Of a stretch of DNA of 64,000 nt, positions 41,811 to 50,028 are shown piece after piece. The stretch lies in contig JANQKP010000004.1 of NCBI GenBank assembly GCA_028281045.1, forward strand, positions 1-64,000. The letters are read 5' to 3'. How positions within the stretch are numbered: the first letter of the stretch is position 1; every line of letters begins with the position of its first letter. The stretch comes from Candidatus Altimarinota bacterium (GTDB taxonomy: Bacteria; Patescibacteriota; Gracilibacteria; UM-FILTER-43-11). The translations under genes were made by a program, and so were the position numbers. The notes beneath the pieces were generated by a model, which had not been told where the DNA came from, did not search any database, and saw only the letters and a list, made by a program, of their open reading frames with translations.

Positions 41811-42656
41811 ATGGAAAAAATACTTCTCCTCGGTGGCACTGGATTCATTGGATCCCTTCTGATGCCTGCTCTGGAAGAAGAGGGTTTTAAAGTATTTGCA
41901 CCGCGCATTGAAATACGTGATGTCTCTGCTATTGAAGAAGCCGTAAAGGAAACAGAACCAGACATTATTATTAATGCGACAGGGATCACCGGTAAGCCAA
42001 ATGTAGATTGGTGTGAAGACCAACCTGGAGAAACTTACAGCGTAAACGTGGGTGGATCTTTAAATGTGGCTCAAGTGGCTCACAAAAATAATCTCTACAT
42101 GGTACAGCTATGTAGTGGATGTATTTACGATGGAACCCCAGAGGGTGGATTTAAAGAAACGGATGAACCAAATTACTTTGGTTCTATGTACAGCCGCACC
42201 CGTGTGATGAGTGAGGCAGCCCTTATGGAATTTCCTAATGTGCTGCAGCTTAGAGTGCGCATTCCCCTAATGGGTAAACCACACAGAAAGAATCTCATCG
42301 ATAAGCTCACGATGTATCCGAAGATGATTAATAAACTGAATAGCTGCACGGTAATGGAAGACTTTATTCCAGCGACCATTCAAATGATTAAAGCTCGTGA
42401 AACTGGCGTATTTAATATGACCAACATGGGAGCTATGGACCATAAAAGTATTATGACGCTCTACAAAGAGATTGTAGACCCAGATTTTGAAATCAACCTT
42501 ATGGATAAGGAAGAAGGAGATAAACTCTGTGAAAGACGCTCTAATACTGTTCTAAATACAGATAAGCGTGAAGAAAAAGGGTATCACATGCGCCCATTGG
42601 AAGAATCTTTAAAGCTTATTCTAGAAAGCTATAAGAATTACAAACTAGAAGAGTAA
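41811..42656 (+). CDS. RmlD-like NAD(P)-dependent sugar reductase/epimerase
   Basis: 281 residues of the extended short-chain dehydrogenase family. Nucleotide motif GGTGFIG at residues 8-14, DIIINATG, and NVGGSLNVAQVA are typical of RmlD and of the eukaryotic NRS/ER 3,5-epimerase/4-reductase. The catalytic YxxxK appears as YSRTR, so the usual Lys is Arg. SDR extended enzymes mostly act on nucleotide sugars for surface glycans, fitting the large surface proteins in the window, but the substrate is not known. No rmlA, rmlB or rmlC lies nearby. Probably transcribed with tRNA-Lys. Confidence 0.82.
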   Translation: MEKILLLGGTGFIGSLLMPALEEEGFKVFAPRIEIRDVSAIEEAVKETEPDIIINATGITGKPNVDWCEDQPGETYSVNVGGSLNVAQVAHKNNLYMVQLCSGCIYDGTPEGGFKETDEPNYFGSMYSRTRVMSEAALMEFPNVLQLRVRIPLMGKPHRKNLIDKLTMYPKMINKLNSCTVMEDFIPATIQMIKARETGVFNMTNMGAMDHKSIMTLYKEIVDPDFEINLMDKEEGDKLCERRSNTVLNTDKREEKGYHMRPLEESLKLILESYKNYKLEE

Positions 42657-42782
42657 TTTGACATTACTCTAAATAAGTTAAATAATGCGTGCACGAAATG
42701 TGTTTACGTTATTTAATCAATCCTGATGTAGATAATGTTCACATTCGTGTTCATTATCAAATCAGGGAAATGGAGTACTCAA

Positions 42783-43043
42783 ATGACTGACTTTTTTCTT
42801 GGACTATGCCATGCGGCAGCAGCAGTCCACCCAGCCACATCTATCGTGATCATCCTCTGCTTGTTTGGCACCTTGGTCATGGTCGACAACGGTAAAATCG
42901 ACGGGCTGATATCGTCCGCATCCACAGGCGGTGCGTTTGGTATCATCTCCGCCATCGTTTATTCACCCCCCTCCCTTTTCATTTTCGCCACCTTCCTAGG
43001 CCTAGGCGTACTAATGGACTTTAGAGCCCGCTCCTCACCTTGA
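42783..43043 (+). CDS. Foreign-looking small two-helix membrane protein
   Basis: 86 residues with two hydrophobic segments (about 16-33 and 48-75). It is the only candidate gene here ending in TGA, and the only one with an obvious Shine-Dalgarno element (GGAG, 7 bases before the ATG). Codons are GGC/GGT, ATC, TCC and GCC rich, unlike the GGA/ATT style around it. Its end overlaps the comEC end by 23 bp within a hairpin. An in-frame start 48 bp upstream (42735) is less likely because the SD precedes 42783. No family recognised. It may be a recently acquired or decaying gene, or not expressed. Confidence 0.5.
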   Translation: MTDFFLGLCHAAAAVHPATSIVIILCLFGTLVMVDNGKIDGLISSASTGGAFGIISAIVYSPPSLFIFATFLGLGVLMDFRARSSP

Positions 43044-44493
43044 GGAGCGGCGCCCTTTCTATGTAAACCAGAAAAGCGATTAAAGCTGCATAATATCCAA
43101 ACAGCATCCAAAGTTGCATTCCTGGAATATTTACGCTGGCATAAGGCACATGAGCCATAACATGAATGACCCAAATAATATAATTCAGTATAGCCCAAGT
43201 AATGTAGCCAAACACTAAGCTAAAAGGCCAGAAAACAAATGAAAATAAGACAGCAACAAAGCCAAAGAACATGGCCGGTGGCAGTGCAAAGGCCACCAGC
43301 AAGTTCGCAATAGGTGAAATTAAGGAAAGTCTTTCGAAATTAAAGATAATAATAGGTAGTGCGGTGACTTGCGCCGCTAAAGTTAAAACAATGCTTTCAC
43401 GTATCGCAAAAGCTTCTGGAAGTTTTTCCGCATATTTTTCAAAATGGGGTGCAATATAAATAAGCCCCAGCACGGCAGCAAAAGAAAGTTGGAAACCAAC
43501 ATCCCACCACAATATTTTAGGATTATGCATCACCATGAAAAACGCCGTCCAAAGAATAGTGAGATGGATATTGCTTTGCCTCCCCGTGTTTAGAGCAAGA
43601 AGCCCCAGAATCCCCATAATACTGGCTCTAACTACGGCAGGACTTGCCCCTACAAATAAGGTAAACAGCGCTATAGAGCCTACGGCACAATAAAAGGCTA
43701 TTTTTCGTGGCAGTGACCTAAGAAGCCACATCACAAATACAATGATGATCGTAATGTTGTAACCGGAGATCGCAATAATATGGGTTAAGCCTGTTAAATT
43801 AAACTCCTCCATAAGATCTGGTGGAATTCCTTTTCGTGCACCCACGAGTAGTCCCGCTTCAAAGCTCGCATGTGGCTCCGGAAAGATCCGATTTATTCTT
43901 TCCATAAAAGAAAGTTGTAAATCGGTCATGGCTTTCCAGAATAAATTCCCCTGCCCTGTTTCAAGCACTTCTATTTTAGGCCTTCGCATCACAGAATAAA
44001 TCCCATACCGACTTAAATAATTATTATAAGAAAAATCTTCAAGTTCTCCGGGTTCTAATAAGTCCCCTTTTATTTTCACCCTGTCTCCGTAGCTAAATTG
44101 GGGATACTTTTCAGAAGAAACTAGCACGGTGCCCACAGCATTTCTAGAATAAGCAACGCTGGATTTAAAAATTTCTACTTCTACCTTATATTTTGCATGA
44201 TCTCTGCGGATATCTACTTCTCGAATCACCCCAGAAAGCTCTACTTTCTGGTCCCAATACTGATCCAAGGTATAAAAATCTGTCTGATGCGTCGCAAGTA
44301 TTGATCTAAAGAGCCCAAAGCACAAAAAAGCTAAGAATATGAAAATAAGCTTAGTCTTTTTAAGTAAAAAGGAGCTTAAAAACAGGATTAGGCCTAACAC
44401 TCCAATAAATAAGCCAGGCTTAAATATCAGATAAAGTAAAACCCCTGCTAAAAATCCAATTAAACCTGTGATGATATAAAAAGACCTTCCCAT
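43021..44493 (-). CDS. comEC: ComEC/Rec2 DNA-uptake channel, without nuclease domain
   Basis: 490 residues. N-terminal membrane helices and an extracellular OB-like DUF4131 domain (about 1-190), then the Competence domain (about 200-475) with LLVGARKGIPPDLMEEF, LTGLTHIIAISGYNITII and about eight helices. It forms the cytoplasmic-membrane pore through which single-stranded DNA enters. The C-terminal metallo-beta-lactamase domain of longer ComEC proteins is absent. The last 10 codons lie in a perfect hairpin shared with the convergent small ORF. No comEA or pilin genes lie near. Confidence 0.92.
   Translation of the reverse strand: MGRSFYIITGLIGFLAGVLLYLIFKPGLFIGVLGLILFLSSFLLKKTKLIFIFLAFLCFGLFRSILATHQTDFYTLDQYWDQKVELSGVIREVDIRRDHAKYKVEVEIFKSSVAYSRNAVGTVLVSSEKYPQFSYGDRVKIKGDLLEPGELEDFSYNNYLSRYGIYSVMRRPKIEVLETGQGNLFWKAMTDLQLSFMERINRIFPEPHASFEAGLLVGARKGIPPDLMEEFNLTGLTHIIAISGYNITIIIVFVMWLLRSLPRKIAFYCAVGSIALFTLFVGASPAVVRASIMGILGLLALNTGRQSNIHLTILWTAFFMVMHNPKILWWDVGFQLSFAAVLGLIYIAPHFEKYAEKLPEAFAIRESIVLTLAAQVTALPIIIFNFERLSLISPIANLLVAFALPPAMFFGFVAVLFSFVFWPFSLVFGYITWAILNYIIWVIHVMAHVPYASVNIPGMQLWMLFGYYAALIAFLVYIERAPLLKVRSGL
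43028..43050. repeat. Perfect 10-bp hairpin at the comEC end
   Basis: CCGCTCCTCA, loop CCT, TGAGGAGCGG. It lies within the comEC 3' end and contains the TGA of the convergent small ORF. No T-run on either strand, so it is not a standard terminator; it may mark an insertion boundary. Confidence 0.6.
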
Positions 44494-44542
44494 AAAAAAT
44501 AATATTACGGGAAGGCTTTATTTGATTTTAAATTACTTAAGG

Positions 44543-45043
44543 CTAACTTTGAGCTGCCAAATCTTCAGCACTAACATCAGGATCAAGAACCCCTGGTATA
44601 AGCGTATCTATTTTACTTCTAGTACCCTGGATAATTCCAGCCTTGTCTAATGCAGAAGGGTATACGGTAAGGGCTAATTCTGTGTACTCATCATTTTGAT
44701 CATAACCTCCCTCATTAAAGGCAAGGATAAAAACTTTGTGTTGACCTGTTGGCACAGAAAGAGTTGCTTCGCGAATAATACGAGAAGCATCGTTATAATC
44801 ATCTATCTGTATTTTTTCTGTATCACTATGATCTCCTATCACAGGACCAAGGCCAACCATTGCCCCACCTTCAACCTTAACAGGGGCTATCATAGCCTGC
44901 TCACGCTCCTTGCGTGTCATAGTCAAAACATTTCCTATAAACGCGTCGAAGCCGACCACATTGCTTAGTCTTTCTTTTGAATCATCTAGAAAGTATTGTA
45001 TTCCTTCTGTAGGCGTATTAGTCATATTCAAATTATTATTCAT
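44543..45043 (-). CDS. Hypothetical soluble acidic protein
   Basis: 166 residues, no signal peptide or membrane helix, acidic. Contains a predicted helical N-terminal half and a beta-rich middle (VFILAFNEGGY, LALTVYPS). No family recognised. It has a textbook promoter of its own whose -35 box lies inside the end of ksgA, so it is expressed separately from the upstream minus-strand genes. comEC starts 49 bp after its stop. Confidence 0.6.
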   Translation of the reverse strand: MNNNLNMTNTPTEGIQYFLDDSKERLSNVVGFDAFIGNVLTMTRKEREQAMIAPVKVEGGAMVGLGPVIGDHSDTEKIQIDDYNDASRIIREATLSVPTGQHKVFILAFNEGGYDQNDEYTELALTVYPSALDKAGIIQGTRSKIDTLIPGVLDPDVSAEDLAAQS

Positions 45044-45053
45044 TTATAATGAA

Positions 45054-45082
45054 ATTCTAAACTATTTTTCTAATTTTGTCAA
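45054..45082 (-). promoter_or_regulatory. Promoter of the 166-aa gene
   Basis: On the minus strand consensus TTGACA (45082-45077), 17 bp, TAGAAT (45059-45054), 10 bases before the ATG at 45043; the -35 overlaps the ksgA 3' end. Confidence 0.8.
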
Positions 45083-45877
45083 TAGTAGCTTCCAATCATC
45101 TATGGAAAGCTCCTCTGCTCTAGCATCTGGATTAATATTTACTGAGCTTAAGATCACTTTCATTTCATTTTTTTCCATTCTATATAGGGCTGCTAGGTTC
45201 CCTGCGAGCTTTTTACGCTTTTGTCCGTACCCTACCTTCACCAATTTAAGAAATTCTTTCATATCTGCTGCATCTACAAGGGGTTTTTCATGCACATTTA
45301 TCTTCAAAATAGCACTGTCTACCTTAGGCGCCGGATAAAAACTCTCCGCAGGCACTTCTGCAATGATTTCAGGAGCTCCAAAGAGCTGTGTCTCTACGGT
45401 AATTAAACTTTTACCGGTTATTCCACAAACTTTTTCAGCCACTTCTTTTTGTACGAGCACTACCATAACCGTAGGCTTATTTTCTGCCTGAAGAAAATGC
45501 TTTAAAAGCGGTGAAGTGATGTAGTAAGGAATATTGGCGACCACTTTATAATCCCCCTTTTCCTGAATTTCATATTCAAGAATATCGCTATGCACTACTT
45601 CAAAATTTTCTTTTTCAGAAAAACGATCTGAAACGACATTCACCATGTCTTCATCGAATTCTACAGCGGTCACGTGAGCTACTTTTTCTATAAGCTGCTC
45701 TGTTAAAACACCTGTCCCAGGTCCAACTTCTATAACTCTATCGTCCTCTTTAAGCTCTGCAGCATTAACAATGTTATCTAGAGCTTCGTCATCGATTAAA
45801 AAGTTTTGTCCAAAGCTCTTTTTGGCCCAAAGATCATAATGTTTCAGCAGTGATTTAATTTCTAAGAGTCTATCCAT
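45062..45877 (-). CDS. rsmA: 16S rRNA dimethyladenosine transferase KsgA/RsmA
   Basis: 271 residues. Dimethylates two adjacent adenosines in helix 45 of 16S rRNA using SAM. Visible: KKSFGQNFLID, VIEVGPGTGVLTEQL as the SAM motif, VANIPYYITSPLL as the catalytic NxPY motif, and the C-terminal helical domain with FYPAPKVDSAI. Complete. Two bases separate it from the upstream 168-aa gene, implying an operon with that gene and pcrA. Confidence 0.95.
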   Translation of the reverse strand: MDRLLEIKSLLKHYDLWAKKSFGQNFLIDDEALDNIVNAAELKEDDRVIEVGPGTGVLTEQLIEKVAHVTAVEFDEDMVNVVSDRFSEKENFEVVHSDILEYEIQEKGDYKVVANIPYYITSPLLKHFLQAENKPTVMVVLVQKEVAEKVCGITGKSLITVETQLFGAPEIIAEVPAESFYPAPKVDSAILKINVHEKPLVDAADMKEFLKLVKVGYGQKRKKLAGNLAALYRMEKNEMKVILSSVNINPDARAEELSIDDWKLLLTKLEK

Positions 45878-45879
45878 GT

Positions 45880-46386
45880 CTACATCTTCCTACTATCATA
45901 CGCCCAATGCAAGAGGGCTTGTCTTTGTTTTGGCCTACAGGCTAGATTTCCTGGTTCACAGTTCTTTTTAACTTGTCCTATGTGCCTACGCATCGCCTTC
46001 CACCTTTTAATTTGTCTTAAATCATCTTCAATTCTACGCCCCATATAGTAGCGACAGTACCACTGAAACCAACCCCTAGGATCCTCAAAATGAATCCAAT
46101 CTTTCTTTTTCCAGTAACTCAAGGGTTTGCTGGCATTAATTTTAAAATAATTCAGCTCCGCATTGTGAAATTCCGGGCAAAGCTTGGCATTTTTAAACCA
46201 GTCTTTTGGAAATTCATTAGTACAATCGGTCATATACTTACCTCCAAACACCCCAAGCTCTAGCATTTCCTTGGGCGTTAGCTCTGGCTTAAACTCTGGG
46301 TGAAAGTTTTTACCCATAGGTTCTGTGAGCTTGTATTTATAATTTTTTTGCATGAGGTCACTGACCTCAACTACTTTATTTGTCAT
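45880..46386 (-). CDS. Conserved hypothetical protein rich in Trp, Tyr and Lys
   Basis: 168 residues, soluble, basic, aromatic-rich. Striking motifs: FKPELTPKEMLELGVFGGKY, MTDCTNEFP, DWIHFEDPRGWFQWYCRYY, GRRIEDDLRQIKRW and the C-terminal KQRQALLHWAYDSR. I recall very similar uncharacterised proteins in fungi, algae and scattered bacteria, but this is from memory only. Three cysteines are spread over the length. It sits between pcrA and ksgA with 2-4 bp gaps, suggesting co-expression with DNA repair and RNA modification genes. Function unknown. Confidence 0.8.
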   Translation of the reverse strand: MTNKVVEVSDLMQKNYKYKLTEPMGKNFHPEFKPELTPKEMLELGVFGGKYMTDCTNEFPKDWFKNAKLCPEFHNAELNYFKINASKPLSYWKKKDWIHFEDPRGWFQWYCRYYMGRRIEDDLRQIKRWKAMRRHIGQVKKNCEPGNLACRPKQRQALLHWAYDSRKM

Positions 46387-46390
46387 GCAT

Positions 46391-48553
46391 CTATTCTATC
46401 TCTTCTAGTGGCGCGATGCTACTCGCAAATTTCTTTATGCCATAAAGCGGATCCTTAAAGGCAACAGTTACCAAATCTCCTCTGGTTTCTATAATCGTCC
46501 CCTCTCCAAATACGCCGTGTCTAACTTTTTGCCCATCTGTGTATTTTTTATCTGCAATATGGCTTTCTTCTTTGATATAAGCCATAGGATCTAGTGGGCC
46601 TAAGCTCGATTTAGGTGGTGCCCCTTCTTGGCTTACAATATCTTTTGGAATATCGTGAATAAAACGTGAAACAGCGTTCATTTGCTTGTCCCCGTATAGC
46701 GTTCTTTGGCGCGCAGCACAAAGATATAACCTTTTCATAGCACGGGTCATCCCCACGTACATCAAACGGCGCTCTTCTTCGAGCTGCTCTTTATCGAAAA
46801 AGGTTCTACTGTGTGGGAAAATACTTTCTTCACAGCCAATAATAAATACGTAAGGAAACTCTAAGCCTTTGGCCGAGTGCAGAGTCATCATGGTCAGGAG
46901 CTCATCCCCCTGATTTAAATTATCTGTATCTTGTACAAGAGCCACTTCCTCTAAGAAAGATCTTAAAGATTCCACGGGTTGAAGCTCGTCATACTTTGTC
47001 GCTACTGAAATAAGCTCGAGTACATTCTCGTGGCGCATTTCGCCCTGCTCCGTTCCATCTAAAAGATATTCTTTGTAATTAACATCTTTGATGATTTCAC
47101 GAATTAAATCAGCAACCACCACTTCCTCTGAAGCATTACGCCATTTTTCAAGCATGGAGTAGAACTTCACCAGCGCAGCCTTAGCCCCGGAACTAAGTTC
47201 ACTCACCATTTCTGCGTGCTTTAACACTTCACCCAGTGAAAGGGTTCTTTCTAAGGCAAAATTTTGCAGTTTATTAATCGTGGTTTGCCCAATTTTACGA
47301 CTAGGCACATTAATAATCCTAAGAAGACTCTCGCTATCGTTCGGATTTAGAATGATCCGAAGATACGCGAGAATATCTTTAATTTCTTTACGTGAGTAGA
47401 ACTTTACCCCACCTATTACACGGTAAGGCATAGCAAAACGCAGTAAGGCTTCCTCCATCAGACGCGACTGCGCATTGGTTCTATATAGAATCACAATGTC
47501 ATTGAGCGTAGCCCCTACGGTTCTAAGCTTTTCTATCTCTTTGGCTACTCTTTCTACTTCATCATACTCACTATTAAGGTGCCATACCTCAATGGCATCC
47601 CCTTCGGGGTGCTTTGTCCACATTTCTTTAGCCTTTCTATCTTCATTTTTTTCAATAACAGCATTGGCTGCACTTAAAATATTCTGTGTACTACGGTAGT
47701 TTTGCTCTAGTTTTACAATCTTGGCGTCGCTGTAGTCTTTTTCAAAGTCCAAAATGTTGCTTATGTCCGCTCCGCGGAAGCTATAAATAGATTGATCGCT
47801 ATCTCCGATCACACAAAGGTTCCTATACTTGCTCGCAAGCAGTTGTACGAGCGTATATTGCACAAAATTCGTATCTTGATACTCATCTACATTAATAAAT
47901 CTCCAACGTTCTTGGTAATAGTCTAGAACATCTGGATTTTCTTTGAAGAGTTTTACGGTGTAGATGAGAAGATCATCAAAATCCACAGCATTAGATTCAA
48001 TCAAACGTTTCTCGTAGCGGGTATAAATCTCAGCTAAACGACTTTCTGTGCCAGATCCTGCATGGGCGGCATAGGTTTCAGCATCTACCAGCTTATTTTT
48101 CTGGTGCGAAATCTTAGCCAGCACTGCTTTTGGCTTTAATTTATCATCTTCAATGTGAAGCTCTTTAATAATACGTTTCACTAGGGAGGCACAGTCGTCG
48201 GTGTCGTAAATCACAAAGCTCTTTTCACGTCCAAAACGATCGAAGTTTCTACGAAGTATTCTCAGGCACACAGAGTGAAAAGTGCCAATCATCGGCTGAT
48301 TATGCTCATCAAACTGCATGGTTTTTTGTAAAAGCGTAGAAATACGCCCTTTCATTTCCCCTGCCGCCTTATTGGTAAACGTTACCGCCAGTATTTGCCA
48401 TGGCTCTGCGAGCCCCTGAGCAATAATATTAGCAATTCTATAGGTTAAAGTACGTGTTTTACCACTACCAGCCCCAGCTACAATTAAAAGCGGCCCATTA
48501 AGGGTTTCAGCTGCTTCTTTTTGCCTGTCGTTGAGTTCTTTTAAAAAATCCAC
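46391..48553 (-). CDS. pcrA: UvrD/PcrA-family ATP-dependent DNA helicase
   Basis: 720 residues. A 3'-5' superfamily 1 helicase for nucleotide excision repair and replication-fork maintenance. Motifs: LNDRQKEAA (Q motif), GAGSGKT (Walker A), VDEYQDTN (Walker B), GDSDQSIYSFRGA (motif III), QNYRST (motif IV), MTLHSAKGLEFPYVF (motif V) and EEERRLMYVGMTRA (motif VI). The C-terminal Tudor-like segment that contacts RNA polymerase in PcrA is present (GQKVRHGVFGEG). Starts with GTG. First of the pcrA/168-aa/ksgA run. Confidence 0.95.
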   Translation of the reverse strand: MDFLKELNDRQKEAAETLNGPLLIVAGAGSGKTRTLTYRIANIIAQGLAEPWQILAVTFTNKAAGEMKGRISTLLQKTMQFDEHNQPMIGTFHSVCLRILRRNFDRFGREKSFVIYDTDDCASLVKRIIKELHIEDDKLKPKAVLAKISHQKNKLVDAETYAAHAGSGTESRLAEIYTRYEKRLIESNAVDFDDLLIYTVKLFKENPDVLDYYQERWRFINVDEYQDTNFVQYTLVQLLASKYRNLCVIGDSDQSIYSFRGADISNILDFEKDYSDAKIVKLEQNYRSTQNILSAANAVIEKNEDRKAKEMWTKHPEGDAIEVWHLNSEYDEVERVAKEIEKLRTVGATLNDIVILYRTNAQSRLMEEALLRFAMPYRVIGGVKFYSRKEIKDILAYLRIILNPNDSESLLRIINVPSRKIGQTTINKLQNFALERTLSLGEVLKHAEMVSELSSGAKAALVKFYSMLEKWRNASEEVVVADLIREIIKDVNYKEYLLDGTEQGEMRHENVLELISVATKYDELQPVESLRSFLEEVALVQDTDNLNQGDELLTMMTLHSAKGLEFPYVFIIGCEESIFPHSRTFFDKEQLEEERRLMYVGMTRAMKRLYLCAARQRTLYGDKQMNAVSRFIHDIPKDIVSQEGAPPKSSLGPLDPMAYIKEESHIADKKYTDGQKVRHGVFGEGTIIETRGDLVTVAFKDPLYGIKKFASSIAPLEEIE

Positions 48554-48595
48554 GGGACCATTCTAACACGACAATGAACTTTAATTATTTTATAC

Positions 48596-48624
48596 TTGAC
48601 AAAAACATACTAAATACGTAAAAT
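48596..48624 (+). promoter_or_regulatory. Promoter of the lipoprotein gene
   Basis: Consensus TTGACA (48596-48601), 17 bp, TAAAAT (48619-48624), 25 bases before the ATG, in the divergent region with pcrA. Confidence 0.85.
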
Positions 48625-48649
48625 ACTAAACCGTTAATATAAAGTTCCC

Positions 48650-49084
48650 ATGAAAAGTCCACATCTTACACTTGCATTACCACTTCTAATTGCAGCCACA
48701 GGTTGTAGCGATAGTGATAAATATCCAACCGCTGAAGATAAGCTTAAATTCGCACACGATACTGTAGCAGAAACTCGTGCTTCTCTTTTACATGGAAAAG
48801 GTCGTGAGGATGGACGTGAGTGTGTAGCTGACTTACACCTTGGCGAAGTTAAATGTTTTGAGCCAGACGAAGATGGAGGCTCAAGACATGTGCTTTGGGT
48901 TAAACGTGATAATATTGATAAGCAGTACACCATAAGAGATTTTCGAGACGGAAAATACGTTGTAGAGTTAACCCCTAGCGTACCCATGATTGAAAGCAAA
49001 GAGCCCCGTGTTGCCGAGCTAATCATGCCTTCAGATGCCGACTCTCTTAGAAGAGATATAGACAGGCTTCTAAAAGGGAAATAA
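48650..49084 (+). CDS. Small lipoprotein
   Basis: 144 residues. Lipoprotein signal: short basic start, hydrophobic run and lipobox IAATGC, with Cys at about residue 19, so it should be lipidated and face outward. The mature part is charged and contains two further cysteines (GRECVADLHLGEVKCFEP) that could form a disulfide. No family recognised. It lies between pcrA (divergent) and rpsF (own promoter), so context gives no functional hint. Confidence 0.75.
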   Translation: MKSPHLTLALPLLIAATGCSDSDKYPTAEDKLKFAHDTVAETRASLLHGKGREDGRECVADLHLGEVKCFEPDEDGGSRHVLWVKRDNIDKQYTIRDFRDGKYVVELTPSVPMIESKEPRVAELIMPSDADSLRRDIDRLLKGK

Positions 49085-49113
49085 TCAAGATTTAGCTAAA
49101 AGCTAAAAAAAGC

Positions 49114-49141
49114 TTGCAAAAAGAGAGAAATGAACTAAAAT
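49114..49141 (+). promoter_or_regulatory. Promoter of rpsF-rpsR-yebC
   Basis: TTGCAA (49114-49119), 16 bp, TAAAAT (49136-49141). It leaves a leader of about 57 nt, long for this genome. Confidence 0.65.
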
Positions 49142-49157
49142 AAGCAAGCATTCTTTT

Positions 49158-49179
49158 CTATGTGTCAATTGATGCATAG
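49158..49179 (+). promoter_or_regulatory. Leader hairpin before rpsF
   Basis: A 22-nt element folding into a 9-bp stem (two G-U pairs) with an AATT loop, from CTATG to CATAG, 26 nt before the rpsF ATG. Autoregulation by S6:S18 is known in other bacteria, but the CCG bulge of that motif is not seen here. Confidence 0.45.
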
Positions 49180-49205
49180 CGTTTAGTCCATAAAAGATAA
49201 TAATC

Positions 49206-49730
49206 ATGGCAACAAAAGATACTGCTGAAAAAGCAGCAACTACTACTGGTGATGAAAACCGCAACTATGAGTTGATGGTTCTTGTGCAACCGGAACTTCG
49301 TGAATCAGAAGCGAAGAAAAAACTTAAAGAGCTTGAAGACTTCATCGAGTCTCTTGGAGGTAAAATCTCTATGAAAGATGAACTTGGAAAGCTTGAAACA
49401 GCATACGATATCAAAGGATTTGATCGTGCGCTTTATGTGGTTTATCAACTACAGTTTCCAGGAGAAGCATTAAGCGAACTGAATCAACACCTACGTATCG
49501 ATAAGGACATCATTCGTTTCCTTATCATTTCAACTCCTGAGGGATATGAATATGTAAGATACGAAGAGGAAGCTCCTTCGATCATGGATGAGGAAGAAGA
49601 AAAGCCTAAAGCTAAAAAGGCTGCTCCTAAGGCCTCTGCAAGTGCTCCGAAAGACCAAAAAGATAAAGACGAAGGTAAGGAGCCTAGCAAAGAAGAAGTC
49701 GACAAGAAACTTGATGACATTCTTGGCTAA
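49206..49730 (+). CDS. rpsF: Ribosomal protein bS6 with extended tails
   Basis: 174 residues; the S6 core (about 18-118) has NYELMVLVQPEL at the start, and DIIRFLIIS near its end. S6 binds S18 in the small-subunit platform. Longer than the usual 95-135 residues because of a 17-residue N-terminal extension and a 55-residue C-terminal tail rich in Lys, Ala and acidic residues. rpsR follows after 28 bp; the usual intervening ssb gene is missing. Confidence 0.93.
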   Translation: MATKDTAEKAATTTGDENRNYELMVLVQPELRESEAKKKLKELEDFIESLGGKISMKDELGKLETAYDIKGFDRALYVVYQLQFPGEALSELNQHLRIDKDIIRFLIISTPEGYEYVRYEEEAPSIMDEEEEKPKAKKAAPKASASAPKDQKDKDEGKEPSKEEVDKKLDDILG

Positions 49731-49758
49731 TTCTCATTTTTTAACTTAAATACTTATC

Positions 49759-50025
49759 ATGACTAATAAAGTTTTCTCAACTAATCAAAAACACGCTCTT
49801 GGAAAACGTAGATGTTACTTCAAGACTAATCAGATCGATTACATCGATTACAAAGATGTAAACACCCTGAAGCACTTCCTAAACGGATTCCAAAAGATCA
49901 AACCTCGTTACTACACAGGAGTAAGTCTAAAGGCTCAAAAGCAACTTTCTACTGCTATCAAAAGAGCACGTCACATAGGACTTCTTCCGTTCACGAATAA
50001 GATCAAAGTTTCTAAACTTAAATAA
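49759..50025 (+). CDS. rpsR: Ribosomal protein bS18
   Basis: 88 residues. Small-subunit protein that pairs with S6. Signatures: KRRCYFK near the start, IDYKDVNTLKHFLNGF, and the RNA-binding TGVSLKAQKQLSTAIKRARHIGLLPF segment typical of the family. It starts 28 bp after rpsF and 3 bp before yebC, in one transcript. Confidence 0.96.
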   Translation: MTNKVFSTNQKHALGKRRCYFKTNQIDYIDYKDVNTLKHFLNGFQKIKPRYYTGVSLKAQKQLSTAIKRARHIGLLPFTNKIKVSKLK

Positions 50026-50028
50026 TTT

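Noticed and set aside
43028-43050. Intrinsic terminator between comEC and the small ORF
   Set aside because: The hairpin is perfect but has no T-run on either strand and lies inside coding sequence.
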